Assembly: GCA_045542075.1 (NCBI GenBank)
Contig: JAZQKI010000016.1
Coordinates: 1 to 56,651 of the forward strand
Source: SVTX01 sp045542075
Lineage (GTDB): Bacteria > Bacillota > Clostridia > Oscillospirales > CAG-272
Length of the DNA: 56,651 bases
Reading direction: 5' to 3'
The first letter of the stretch is position 1; each line of letters opens with the position of its first letter. The notes under the pieces were generated by a model. It was given only the letters and a program-made list of their open reading frames with translations, made no database searches and was not told the origin of the DNA. Both the position numbers and the translations under genes were made by a program. Below, piece by piece: positions 17,376-25,697 of the stretch.

Positions 17376-18122
17376 ATGACACCTTCAAGACCATCCATTC
17401 TGAGCGGAAATGCGCTCAAGCTAATAGGCGCGGCATTTATGGTATGCGACCATATAGGGATGATGCTGCTTCCTGAGGTAATTATATTAAGAATACTCGG
17501 CAGAATTGCCTTCCCGATATTTGCGTTCCTTATTGCCGAGGGGTGCAGATATACAAAAAATAAGCTTCGGTATTTTCTCACGCTGTTTTTGTGCGGAGCT
17601 GTCTGCCAGACGGTATTTTACTTCTACGGGGGAAGTCTGGAAATGTGCGTTTTCGTTACGTTTTCTCTCTCCGTACTGAACATTTATGCCCTGCAGCTTT
17701 TCAAAAACACACTTTGCTCCGCCGCTTCTCCCATAAAAAAGATACTTTCTGTTCTGCCCTTTATCACGGCATTGTGCGTCACCTGGGTCCTCAATATTAT
17801 TCTTGACATTGATTATGGCTTTTTTGGATGTATTCTCCCCGTGTTTGCGGCAATATTACATACACCCAAAAGCTCGTCGACAAGGGCTTTTCAGATTCTC
17901 GACAAAATACCGTTTCATGCGCTGATGACTGCTATCGGTATGATCCCTCTCGCCGTTGAGCGCGGCGGAATACAGATATTTGCCCTGCTCGCCGTACCGT
18001 TTTTGCTTTTGTATTCGGGCAAACGCGGAAAACTTAAAATGAAATATTTCTTTTACATATTTTACCCCGCTCATCTGGTGATCATTGAGCTTGTCGGGGT
18101 GCTTGTATTAAAGTGCTTATAA
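17376..18122 (+). CDS. TraX-family membrane protein
   Basis: A 248-residue polytopic membrane protein with about seven to eight hydrophobic segments. The opening SGNALKLIGAAFMVCDHIG and the following GRIAFPIFAFLIAEG match the TraX family (PF05857), whose founding member N-acetylates F-pilin and which is widespread in Firmicutes without conjugation genes. The ending FYIFYPAHLVIIE is also typical. It starts 14 bases after the radical SAM gene and is probably co-transcribed. There is no conjugation system nearby, so its acyl-transfer substrate is unknown. Confidence 0.85.
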   Translation: MTPSRPSILSGNALKLIGAAFMVCDHIGMMLLPEVIILRILGRIAFPIFAFLIAEGCRYTKNKLRYFLTLFLCGAVCQTVFYFYGGSLEMCVFVTFSLSVLNIYALQLFKNTLCSAASPIKKILSVLPFITALCVTWVLNIILDIDYGFFGCILPVFAAILHTPKSSSTRAFQILDKIPFHALMTAIGMIPLAVERGGIQIFALLAVPFLLLYSGKRGKLKMKYFFYIFYPAHLVIIELVGVLVLKCL

Positions 18123-18148
18123 AAAATCCGCTTATGCGGATTTTTTTG
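18121..18148 (+). terminator. Terminator after the TraX-like gene
   Basis: AAAAAATCCGC and GCGGATTTTTTT form an 11-base-pair stem beginning at the stop codon. Confidence 0.85.
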
Positions 18149-18172
18149 TTGAAAAATTCACACAACTTTCAC

Positions 18173-18250
18173 TTGACAACGCATATAAACCGGTGCTATA
18201 ATAGAAAACAGTTAACGTGTTAATTGTTAAAATGTTAATTTAATTAACCG
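18173..18250 (+). promoter_or_regulatory. Promoter and candidate MarR operator
   Basis: TTGACA (18173-18178), 18 bases, TATAAT (18197-18202). Immediately downstream, 18211-18250 contains four GTTAA/TTAAC half sites in both orientations (GTTAAC, GTTAAT, GTTAAA, TTAATTAAC). This is the expected position and style for autoregulation by the MarR protein encoded next. Binding is inferred. Confidence 0.7.
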
Positions 18251-18284
18251 AATATTAAAAATATTACGAAAGGGGCTATAAAAA

Positions 18285-18761
18285 ATGGAAAAAGCTTGTG
18301 ACAGCACCGAGATAAAAACTCCCCGTCAAGCTATCCACCTACTCATACAGACAAACCATACTCACAAACGAATAATCGAACGAAGAACTACAATGACCGA
18401 GCTTCACCGCTCACAGCACCGCATGCTCATGCATATTGCAAAATACGACAACATCCCCTCCCAGAAGGATATTGCCAAGCATTTTGACATAAGCCCCGCG
18501 GCGGTCGCGGTCACACTCAAAAAGCTCGAAGCGGAGGGCTATATCGAGCGCACGCGCGGAGCTGACGGCGACACACGTCAGAATACCATAAGCATCACTC
18601 AAAAAGGCCGCCGCGAAATTACAGACACGTGTGAATTCTTTGATTACGTTGACAATACTATGTTTAAGGATTTCACAGACGAGGAGTTTTCCACCTTCGT
18701 CTCGCTTCTTAAAAAAGCAAACAACAACCTCCGCGAGCTTGACGCTCCGTGCGAGGACTAA
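18285..18761 (+). CDS. MarR-family transcriptional regulator
   Basis: A 158-residue regulator with a winged helix-turn-helix (PSQKDIAKHFDISPAAVAVTLKKLE, about residues 62-87, shown here only in part as DIAKHFDISPAAVAVTLK) and a wing IERTRGADGDTRQNTISITQ. N- and C-terminal helices should form the dimer. MarR proteins usually repress an adjacent exporter and are released by its substrate; here the two ABC exporter genes follow directly and GTTAA-rich repeats overlap the transcription start, so self-regulation of the whole operon is likely. The inducer is unknown. Confidence 0.9.
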   Translation: MEKACDSTEIKTPRQAIHLLIQTNHTHKRIIERRTTMTELHRSQHRMLMHIAKYDNIPSQKDIAKHFDISPAAVAVTLKKLEAEGYIERTRGADGDTRQNTISITQKGRREITDTCEFFDYVDNTMFKDFTDEEFSTFVSLLKKANNNLRELDAPCED

Positions 18762-18800
18762 AGCAAAATCACGCAATACTCACAGAAAGGAAACCCTACC

Positions 18801-20549
18801 TTGAAAAAATGGCTCAAGTACGTTAAACCGTACACACTTTATTTTATACTCGGCCCGCTTTGTATGATAGTCGAGGTCATCGGCGAGATACTTATGCCTC
18901 TGTTCCTTGGAAACATAATTCAGGCATACTCCGACGGCAGGCTGACCGAGGGCTACAGCCTGGGCACCATGGGTGCAATGATCGCCGTCGCCCTCATGAT
19001 GATGCTTGGCGGAGTCGGCGGATCTTATTTTGGCGCTAAGGCATCCGTAAACTTTGCCGCAGATGTCCGTAACGACGTCTACCGCAAGGTGCAGGCATTC
19101 AGCTTCGCAAACATAGACAAATTCTCCACGGGCTCGCTCGTGACCCGACTCACCAACGACGTCACACAGGTGCAGAACTTCGTCAACATGATGCTCCGTA
19201 TGATGCTCCGCTCCCCCGGTATGCTCATCGGCGCGCTTATCATGGCAATACGTCTCTCCCCCAACCTCTCGGTCGTGCTTGCGATAATTATCCCCGTAAT
19301 GCTCTTCTTTATCCTGCTCATAGTCAAGACCGGCTTCCCGCGCTTTGGCATAATGCAGAAAAAGATAGATAAGCTCAACTCCACGGTTCAGGAAAATATA
19401 ACAAACGTCCGCGTTGTAAAATCCTTTGTGCGCGAGGAGACAGAGAACGAGAAATTCTCCGCGGCAAACTCGGACCTTAAAAATTCGGGTATGTCGGCTA
19501 TGAAGGTCATGATATTCATGTCCCCCGTAATGACTATATTTATGAATATCGCGACAGTCTCCGTCATCTGGTTCGGAAGCCAGCTTGCAATAAACAACAT
19601 AGGCATTGAGGGTGCGTTTAACGTCGGCAACCTTTCATCCTTTATCCTTTACGTTTCGCAGATACTCTTCTCTCTTATGATGGTAACAATGATGCTTATG
19701 ATGTCCTCCCGTGCGCTTGCATCAGCAAAGAGAATACAGGAGGTACTTCAGGAGGATATTGATATCAAGGACAGTGGCGAGGCAGACCGGAGTGCTGTCG
19801 TGACAAACGGCAAGATAGAATTCCGCAACGTCATCTTCCGCTATTATAAAAACAGTGAGGACGCAGTCCTTGACAATATAAATCTCACAATTGACGCAGG
19901 CTCGACCGTTGGAATCATTGGCTCGACGGGCTGCGGTAAGACCACACTCGTTTCAATGATTGCACGTCTTTACGACGTAGACTCGGGCGAGGTGCTCGTG
20001 GACGGCAGAAACGTAAAGGATTATACCCTTTATAATCTCCGCGAGGGCGTTGGAATGGTGCTTCAGAAGAACGTCTTGTTCGCGGGCACTATTGAGGAAA
20101 ATCTCCGCTGGGGTGACGAGAACGCCACAAACGAGGAGCTTTTTGCCGCCGCAGAGTACGCGCAGGCAGACAAATTTGTAAAGAACTTCACAAATGGCTA
20201 TAACACCGAGCTCGGTCAGGGCGGCGTAAACGTCTCGGGCGGTCAGAAGCAGAGACTTTGTATTGCCCGCGCGCTTCTGAAAAAGCCCAAGATTCTCGTA
20301 CTTGACGACTCCACCTCGGCAGTCGATACCGCGACCGAGGCGCAGATAAGACGCGCCTTCCGCGAGGAGCTTTCGGGCTCGACAAAGATAATCATAGCGC
20401 AGAGAATCTCCTCTGTTATGGACGCAGACAAAATAGTCGTTATGGACGACGGAAGAATAACCGGCGTCGGTACTCACGATGAGCTTCTTGAGAGCAACAC
20501 CGAGTATCAGGAGATATATTACTCCCAGAACGATAGAAAGGGGGCTTAA
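18801..20549 (+). CDS. ABC exporter half-transporter with degenerate ATP site (subunit A)
   Basis: A 582-residue fused membrane/ATPase half-transporter with six membrane helices (about residues 15-310) and a C-terminal ATPase. Walker A is STGCGKTT and the signature VSGGQKQR is canonical. The residue after Walker B is Asp (VLDDSTSAVD) instead of the catalytic Glu, and the switch His is Gln (IIAQRISS). These are hallmarks of the degenerate subunit in heterodimeric exporters such as TM287/288. It pairs with the gene 3 bases downstream. The start is TTG at 18801, with GAAAGGAAA upstream. Likely drug or lipid export, controlled by the MarR gene. Confidence 0.9.
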   Translation: MKKWLKYVKPYTLYFILGPLCMIVEVIGEILMPLFLGNIIQAYSDGRLTEGYSLGTMGAMIAVALMMMLGGVGGSYFGAKASVNFAADVRNDVYRKVQAFSFANIDKFSTGSLVTRLTNDVTQVQNFVNMMLRMMLRSPGMLIGALIMAIRLSPNLSVVLAIIIPVMLFFILLIVKTGFPRFGIMQKKIDKLNSTVQENITNVRVVKSFVREETENEKFSAANSDLKNSGMSAMKVMIFMSPVMTIFMNIATVSVIWFGSQLAINNIGIEGAFNVGNLSSFILYVSQILFSLMMVTMMLMMSSRALASAKRIQEVLQEDIDIKDSGEADRSAVVTNGKIEFRNVIFRYYKNSEDAVLDNINLTIDAGSTVGIIGSTGCGKTTLVSMIARLYDVDSGEVLVDGRNVKDYTLYNLREGVGMVLQKNVLFAGTIEENLRWGDENATNEELFAAAEYAQADKFVKNFTNGYNTELGQGGVNVSGGQKQRLCIARALLKKPKILVLDDSTSAVDTATEAQIRRAFREELSGSTKIIIAQRISSVMDADKIVVMDDGRITGVGTHDELLESNTEYQEIYYSQNDRKGA

Positions 20550-20552
20550 GCT

Positions 20553-22550
20553 ATGGCAAGAAATCTTGAAGAACTCAGAAAGCAATATAACAGCTCCGCC
20601 TCCGCATCCAAGGGTATGGGCAGAGGTCCCGGCGGCCCGGGCCGTCCCGGAAAAGGAGGTCCCCGCGGCGGTATGGGCGGCAAGCCTAAAAAGATTGGTC
20701 CCACCATCAAGCGCATACTCTCGTATATCGGAAAATATAAGATACTTCTGCTTGTCGTATTCCTGTTTATGATAGTCAATACACTGACGTCTCTTATCGG
20801 CGGATATATGACAAGACCTATTATCAACCACCTTTTCGACTACGTCGGAGAGTCAAACGTGGGTGAGGAAAGTCAGGGCATACTCTACAGGTTTGCCGAC
20901 AACGCGATAGAATGGTTCAGAGGTGTTGCAAGTCCCCTTATTGAAAGGATAGTGCAGAATACGACCGCTTCGGACATAATGTCCTATATCGCGGCGGCGC
21001 TCATTCTTCTCGTCTCTATCTATCTTATAGGAGTTGTGACCAACTACCTTCAGGCAAGAATAATGCTCAAAATTTCCCAGAGCTCTATCGAAAAGATAAG
21101 AAACGATCTTTTCCGCAAGCTCCAGAAGCTTCCCGTGCGCTACTTTGACACACACCCCACGGGCGAAGTCATGTCCCGCTTTACAAACGACGTTGACAAC
21201 ATCGACGTAATGCTCAATAACTCCCTGACAAGCATAGTTTCGGGTGTCATCTCGCTTATCGGTACGTTTGTGTTTATGGTGACAACGAACATCTGGCTGA
21301 CGCTTATCACAGTCTGCTTTATACCGATATTCTTCTTTGGCGGTCAGAAGATAGCCAAGGCGTCCAGAAAATATTACTCCGGTCAGCAGGCGGCTCTCGG
21401 CGCGGCAAACGGCTATATTGAAGAGACGGTTGCAGGTCAGAAGGTAATTAAGGTGTTCAATCACGAGCCTACCTGCATTGAGGAATTTCAGCTTCTCAAC
21501 GAGGATCTCCGCGACAAGCAATTCAAGTCTCAATTCTTTGGCGGAATTATGGGTCCCATTATGGGTAACACCAGCCAGATAAGCTACGCCGTCACAATAG
21601 GCGTGGGCGGAATCCTGATGTGCATGGGCAGACTTGACCCCGGTGCGCTTCAACTTTTCGCACAGTACTCAAAGCAGTTCAGCATGCCAATAAACAACAT
21701 CTCTCAGCAGACCGCTACTATCTTCTCTGCCCTTGCGGGCGCGGAGCGTGTGTTTGCTGTTATGGATGAGCTTCCCGAAATGCCCGACGGCGACGATGCG
21801 ATAATAATGCCCAACATGAAGGGCGAGGTAGTATTCACCAACGTCACGTTTGGCTACAATCCCGACAAGGTAATCCTCAAGAACCTCTCGCTTTACGCAA
21901 AGGCAGGTCAGAAGATAGCCTTCGTAGGTTCAACAGGCGCGGGAAAGACCACAGTCACAAATCTGCTCTCACGTTTCTATGACATAAACGATGGAACTAT
22001 TACAATAGACGGCGTAAACATCAAGGACATCAAGCGCGACGTCCTCCGCTCCAATATCGCAATGGTACTTCAGGACACACATCTGTTCACGGGTACGGTT
22101 ATGGAGAATATCCGCTACGGCCGTCTTGACGCGACTGACGAGGAGGTCATCGCGGCGGCGAAAACGGCAAGCGCGCACAGCTTTATAATGCGTCTTTCCG
22201 ACGGATATAACACTCTTCTTGAGGGCGACGGCTCAAACCTCTCTCAAGGTCAGCGTCAGCTTCTCAACATCGCGAGAGCGGCTCTCTCGAAGGCTCCCAT
22301 TCTCGTGCTTGACGAGGCGACGAGCTCGGTAGATACGAGAACAGAGCGTCACATCGAGCGCGGTATGGACAGACTTATGAAGGACAGAACAACCTTCGTA
22401 ATAGCTCACCGACTCTCAACAGTCCGTAACTCCAACGCCATTATGGTACTTGAGGCGGGCGAGATAATCGAGCGCGGAACTCACGACCAGCTTCTTGAGC
22501 TCGGCGGCAGATACTACGAGCTTTACACAGGTAAAAAAGAGCTTGACTAA
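20553..22550 (+). CDS. ABC exporter half-transporter with catalytic ATP site (subunit B)
   Basis: A 665-residue partner of the preceding protein. It has an unusual N-terminal extension of about 50 residues rich in Gly, Pro, Arg and Lys (GRGPGGPGRPGKGG) before six membrane helices and the ATPase. Walker A STGAGKTT, catalytic Glu in VLDEATSSVD and switch His in VIAHRLST are intact, while the signature is altered to LSQGQ. This is complementary to subunit A, so the heterodimer should have one active and one degenerate ATP site. The operon ends at a strong terminator. Confidence 0.9.
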   Translation: MARNLEELRKQYNSSASASKGMGRGPGGPGRPGKGGPRGGMGGKPKKIGPTIKRILSYIGKYKILLLVVFLFMIVNTLTSLIGGYMTRPIINHLFDYVGESNVGEESQGILYRFADNAIEWFRGVASPLIERIVQNTTASDIMSYIAAALILLVSIYLIGVVTNYLQARIMLKISQSSIEKIRNDLFRKLQKLPVRYFDTHPTGEVMSRFTNDVDNIDVMLNNSLTSIVSGVISLIGTFVFMVTTNIWLTLITVCFIPIFFFGGQKIAKASRKYYSGQQAALGAANGYIEETVAGQKVIKVFNHEPTCIEEFQLLNEDLRDKQFKSQFFGGIMGPIMGNTSQISYAVTIGVGGILMCMGRLDPGALQLFAQYSKQFSMPINNISQQTATIFSALAGAERVFAVMDELPEMPDGDDAIIMPNMKGEVVFTNVTFGYNPDKVILKNLSLYAKAGQKIAFVGSTGAGKTTVTNLLSRFYDINDGTITIDGVNIKDIKRDVLRSNIAMVLQDTHLFTGTVMENIRYGRLDATDEEVIAAAKTASAHSFIMRLSDGYNTLLEGDGSNLSQGQRQLLNIARAALSKAPILVLDEATSSVDTRTERHIERGMDRLMKDRTTFVIAHRLSTVRNSNAIMVLEAGEIIERGTHDQLLELGGRYYELYTGKKELD

Positions 22551-22563
22551 CTTAATAACCACA

Positions 22564-22597
22564 AAAAAATCCTTGCGGATAACCGCAAGGATTTTTT
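22564..22597 (+). terminator. Terminator of the MarR/ABC exporter operon
   Basis: AAAAATCCTTGCGG and CCGCAAGGATTTTTT form a 14-base-pair stem with a 4-base loop. Confidence 0.88.
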
Positions 22598-22652
22598 CCC
22601 TGTAGGAGACATTCCATATGCTCCCGAAAACATTCGGTAATCATTTACAAAC

Positions 22653-22674
22653 GGGACGTCGAGGACGTCGTCCC
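22653..22674. repeat. Short GGGACG/CGTCCC intergenic inverted repeat
   Basis: GGGACG and CGTCCC flank TCGAGGACGT, which itself repeats GACGTC. It lies between a terminator and the convergent VWA gene. From memory, similar GGGACGTCGAGGACGTC stretches occur between genes of related Clostridia. Confidence 0.5.
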
Positions 22675-22696
22675 CTACGTAATAAACATTTCTTTT

Positions 22697-24304
22697 TTAT
22701 TCCGCTTCTACAAGCGTTGCGATAAGCTCTCTGAACTCCTCTCTTTCGGGATAGTCCGAAAGGTCAAGAGTGTTGAGTGTGTCAAGCACATCAGCGAGTG
22801 TTCTCTCACCGATATACTCACTCTTGTGGAGTATCATACATGTCTCGATTACACAGGTGAGGAATATTGTGTCCTCATTTTCTTCCTCGCAGGAGCCTCC
22901 TATCGCGTAATCGTTAGGACGGCTTATAGTCTCGCCGGGGTTTTTGTATCTGACCGCAAGTGTCACAAGCCCCTCTGTTCCTATCAAAACTCCCTCGCGC
23001 AGCTTTATCTCGTAGCATACGGTGACCTGATGTCCGGCGCCGACCTCGCCCGCGTCCTTTGTGTCGTCCTCAAAATCCTCGTTGTCAAGGACTCTGTTTT
23101 CATAACCGATAAGTCTGTATTCGGATATATAGTCTGCGTTAAAGGTGAGCTGAAGCTTTACGTCCTCAGCTACCGTGTAGAGTGTACCGAGAAGGTCTGT
23201 ACCAAGCACTCTCTCCGCCTCGCTCTCGCCGTCGATGTAGTAGTAAACGCCGTTGCCGTTGTCAGCTATGGCTTCCATCTTCGCGTCGCGGTAATTGCCC
23301 GTACCAAAGCCGAGAACCGATATATAAACGCCCTGATCTCTCTTTTCGGAGATGTATTTTTCAAGCTGCTCTGCCGAGGAGATACCGACGTTAAGGTCGC
23401 CGTCCGACGCCATGATTATTCTGTTGTTTCCACCCTCGATATAATGCTTTTCGGCTATTCTGTAAGCCTCGGTAAGGCCCGCCTCGCCGTTTGTTGAGCC
23501 TGACGCCGTAAGGTTATTTATAGCCTGCATTATCATCTCGTCCTTGTTGCCTGCGCAGCCATCAAGCACAACTGCCTCTCTGCCCGAATAGGTTACGATG
23601 GATATAACGTCGTTCTCGTCAAGATTTCCAACAAGATGAGAGAACGCGGTCTTAAGCAGAGGAAGCTTGTCTCTGGAGTTCATAGAGCCTGAAACGTCTA
23701 TAAGGAACACAAGGTTATTTCCCTTGCTCTCTACGGCACACTCTGCCTGCAGAGTCAGTCTGAGCAGCATAGACTCACTGTTCCAAGGGCAGTCAACTAT
23801 TGACGAGGTAACACCGAAAAGCTCGCCGTCCCCGGGCTGATTTACTCTGTACTTAAAGTAATTTATAAATTCCTCGGTCCTGAATGACGTACCCGCGCCA
23901 ATAAGCTCTGTGAGTGAATATCCCGAATTTACAAGCTTGCGGAAATACGTATACGACGCGGTGTCGACGTCTGCCGAGAAGGTGGACGTGTCCTCCTGCT
24001 CTGTGGATATAAATCCGTTTTCAACAAACGAAGGTCCCTGCTCTTCCTGGTTTCCGCCGGGAATTATTCCGTCGATTATGTCTCCCTCAGCACCGTACGA
24101 AAAATTGGGGGCTTTATTAGGTTCGCCGGGCGCGAATGCAGTACCCTGCGTGGGCTTCTCGGTGGGGGCATCACCGGGCTTTTCCGCTTCCGCGTTGGGT
24201 GGAACAGCATCAAAGTTCATATCTCCCTTCGCGTCGCAAGCGACAAGGGATATCAGCATAAACGCCGCTAAAATTCCGCATAAAATTTTCATTTTAATTT
24301 TCAT
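22697..24304 (-). CDS. VWA-domain lipoprotein (YfbK-like)
   Basis: A 535-residue surface lipoprotein with lipobox LVAC (Cys23), a Pro/Thr/Glu-rich linker, the YfbK-type N-terminal block (STEQEDTSTFSADVDTASYT), then a von Willebrand A domain. The metal site is DVSGSMNSRDK with further loops at the ASDGD segment, and a C-terminal DUF3520-like part follows. VWA domains bind protein ligands through a Mg2+ site. I chose ATG 24304 because AAAGGAAT is upstream. It follows the membrane partner of an ECF sigma factor by 22 bases, so the three are probably one signalling or envelope operon. Confidence 0.87.
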   Translation of the reverse strand: MKIKMKILCGILAAFMLISLVACDAKGDMNFDAVPPNAEAEKPGDAPTEKPTQGTAFAPGEPNKAPNFSYGAEGDIIDGIIPGGNQEEQGPSFVENGFISTEQEDTSTFSADVDTASYTYFRKLVNSGYSLTELIGAGTSFRTEEFINYFKYRVNQPGDGELFGVTSSIVDCPWNSESMLLRLTLQAECAVESKGNNLVFLIDVSGSMNSRDKLPLLKTAFSHLVGNLDENDVISIVTYSGREAVVLDGCAGNKDEMIMQAINNLTASGSTNGEAGLTEAYRIAEKHYIEGGNNRIIMASDGDLNVGISSAEQLEKYISEKRDQGVYISVLGFGTGNYRDAKMEAIADNGNGVYYYIDGESEAERVLGTDLLGTLYTVAEDVKLQLTFNADYISEYRLIGYENRVLDNEDFEDDTKDAGEVGAGHQVTVCYEIKLREGVLIGTEGLVTLAVRYKNPGETISRPNDYAIGGSCEEENEDTIFLTCVIETCMILHKSEYIGERTLADVLDTLNTLDLSDYPEREEFRELIATLVEAE

Positions 24305-24326
24305 AGCCGTAATTCCTTTCCTCAAA

Positions 24327-24962
24327 TTATTGGATTATAGCCGAAACGTAATTTATGAAGTCTTGTGTGGGATATATCTCCGCGCAGTAGTCAAACACGG
24401 ATATTCCTATATTGCCGTACGTGTCCTTGAGATAGGGGGAGATCACTTCTCCGTCACCCGTCACTATCCAGACCATGCACTCAAGCTCGGGCGAGGTCTG
24501 TCCGACCTCCTCACCGCCAAGCTTTTTCTCAAGAGCGGTAAGCTCTGCTGCCGTCAACGAGCTTACGTAATACTCATCCTCGCCAACGTACTGCCAGACG
24601 ATATATGCGCCGCCGTCTCTGTAGGGAATTTCACTTTCCGAGGAAAGCTTTATATGTCCCTTATTTCTTGCATCCGCCAGCACGTCGTCAAGCGAAAGAG
24701 GCTCGTTGCTTTCAGGCGGCGCGGCATTCGGAGCATTGTTTACGGAGTTGTCAAAAATGTTGTCCATCTTGAGAAAAACTCTATTGAGCATTACCGCCGA
24801 GCTTATAACAAACACTATCGAAAGCGCAATGCAAGCGGCTATAAGAACAAACCTCGGCGCGTGGCGCGCAGGTCTGTACGAGACTGCCTCCGCAAGCAAC
24901 TTATCGTCTATCTCGCCGATCTCGTCGAGTAAATACTCGGCTTTTTTCAATTTATCAATCAC
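24327..24962 (-). CDS. Single-pass membrane protein, probable anti-sigma partner
   Basis: A 211-residue protein with a cytoplasmic N-terminus of about 38 residues (IDKLKKAEYLLDEIGEIDDK), one hydrophobic span at about residues 39-60 and an extracytoplasmic domain with no recognised fold. It starts at GTG 24962, overlapping the sigma factor stop by 4 bases (GTGA), the same junction as the pair at 540-543. The layout fits an anti-sigma factor that holds its sigma at the membrane; direct evidence is lacking and no zinc-binding anti-sigma motif is seen. Confidence 0.75.
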   Translation of the reverse strand: MIDKLKKAEYLLDEIGEIDDKLLAEAVSYRPARHAPRFVLIAACIALSIVFVISSAVMLNRVFLKMDNIFDNSVNNAPNAAPPESNEPLSLDDVLADARNKGHIKLSSESEIPYRDGGAYIVWQYVGEDEYYVSSLTAAELTALEKKLGGEEVGQTSPELECMVWIVTGDGEVISPYLKDTYGNIGISVFDYCAEIYPTQDFINYVSAIIQ

Positions 24963-25510
24963 AGCATCCCCTCCTTCTCCAAATACTCCTTAAGACTTTT
25001 TCTGATACGGAAAAGCGTCGTCTTTACCTTCGCGACACTTATATTCATCTGCCCGGATATCTGCTCTATCGAGTGAGAATAAAAATATCTGCGCACGAAC
25101 ATCACCCGCTTTTCCTTATCAAGCGAATACAGAAAGCTGTCTAAAGCCTCCTTGAGCCTTCCGTTTTCATACTCGCTCTCAACGCTCTCGCCCGACGGAA
25201 TACAATCCAGAAGCTCAAGCGTGAGATTGTCAATTCCTCCTCTTTTTTGTCTGTGCCTTTCCCGGAATCTGTCAATGGAGATACGTCTCGTTATTTTCGA
25301 GAGAAACGCGCCGAGATTGTCGGGGCGTGCCACAGGCATTGCGTTCCACGCATCAATATATGTGTCGTTGACGCATTCCTCCGCGTCCTCGCGAGACGAG
25401 AGCAGCGCAAAGGAAAGCGAATTAAGCATACGTCCGTACTTTTTGTCGGACTCCGCTATCGCCCCCTCGTCTCTGTCCCAATACATATCAACGATCCTGT
25501 AATCTTCCAT
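24959..25510 (-). CDS. RNA polymerase sigma-70 family (ECF-type) sigma factor
   Basis: A 183-residue ECF sigma factor with region 2 (YWDRDEGAIAESDKKYG; EDAEECVNDTYIDAWNAM) and region 4 (SIEQISGQMNISVAKVKT). It is a paralogue of the sigma factor at 540-1133, sharing the YWDRDE..AI.E.D.KY and EEC.NDTY motifs. I chose ATG 25510 because AAGGA lies upstream; the longer reading to 25573 would start inside a folded leader. It heads an operon with the membrane partner and the VWA lipoprotein. Confidence 0.9.
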   Translation of the reverse strand: MEDYRIVDMYWDRDEGAIAESDKKYGRMLNSLSFALLSSREDAEECVNDTYIDAWNAMPVARPDNLGAFLSKITRRISIDRFRERHRQKRGGIDNLTLELLDCIPSGESVESEYENGRLKEALDSFLYSLDKEKRVMFVRRYFYSHSIEQISGQMNISVAKVKTTLFRIRKSLKEYLEKEGML

Positions 25511-25531
25511 TCTACTGTCCTTCCGATAACT

Positions 25532-25586
25532 GTCGACTTCAAGTTTCGGCATAGGGGTCTTATCCCCCGTCACCCTATAAGTCGAC
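25532..25586 (-). promoter_or_regulatory. Folded leader upstream of the second sigma factor gene
   Basis: GTCGACTT (25532-25539) pairs with AAGTCGAC (25579-25586). Inside, ATAGGG (25551-25556) can pair with CCCTAT (25573-25578), and GGGG with CCCC. The structure ends about 10 bases before the ribosome binding site. It could influence translation or message stability; I cannot match it to a known riboswitch. Confidence 0.5.
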
Positions 25587-25644
25587 GGATTTTTGTTATG
25601 GTTACATTTTTTCGAAATTTTTTCAAAATTTTTTCTGTACCTTA

Positions 25645-25673
25645 ATTATAACACAAACACCGCAGGGGCGCAA
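25645..25673 (-). promoter_or_regulatory. Extended -10 promoter of the second sigma factor operon
   Basis: On the minus strand TTGCGC (25673-25668), 17 bases, TATAAT (25650-25645), with TG one base before the -10. It overlaps the terminator stem of metG, so metG termination and sigma operon initiation share DNA. Confidence 0.6.
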
Positions 25674-25690
25674 TATCCCTGCGGTGTTTT
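25655..25690 (-). terminator. Terminator of metG
   Basis: AAACACCGCAGGG and CCCTGCGGTGTTT form a 13-base-pair stem, 8 bases past the metG stop. The following T content on the minus strand is modest. Confidence 0.75.
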
Positions 25691-25697
25691 ATTCGTA

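Noticed and set aside
25575..25605. An ECF-type promoter (TGTAAC ... CGTC) in front of the second sigma factor gene
   Set aside because: The spacing between the two parts is about 13 bases, too short for the usual 16-17, and a better SigA-type promoter lies at 25645-25673.
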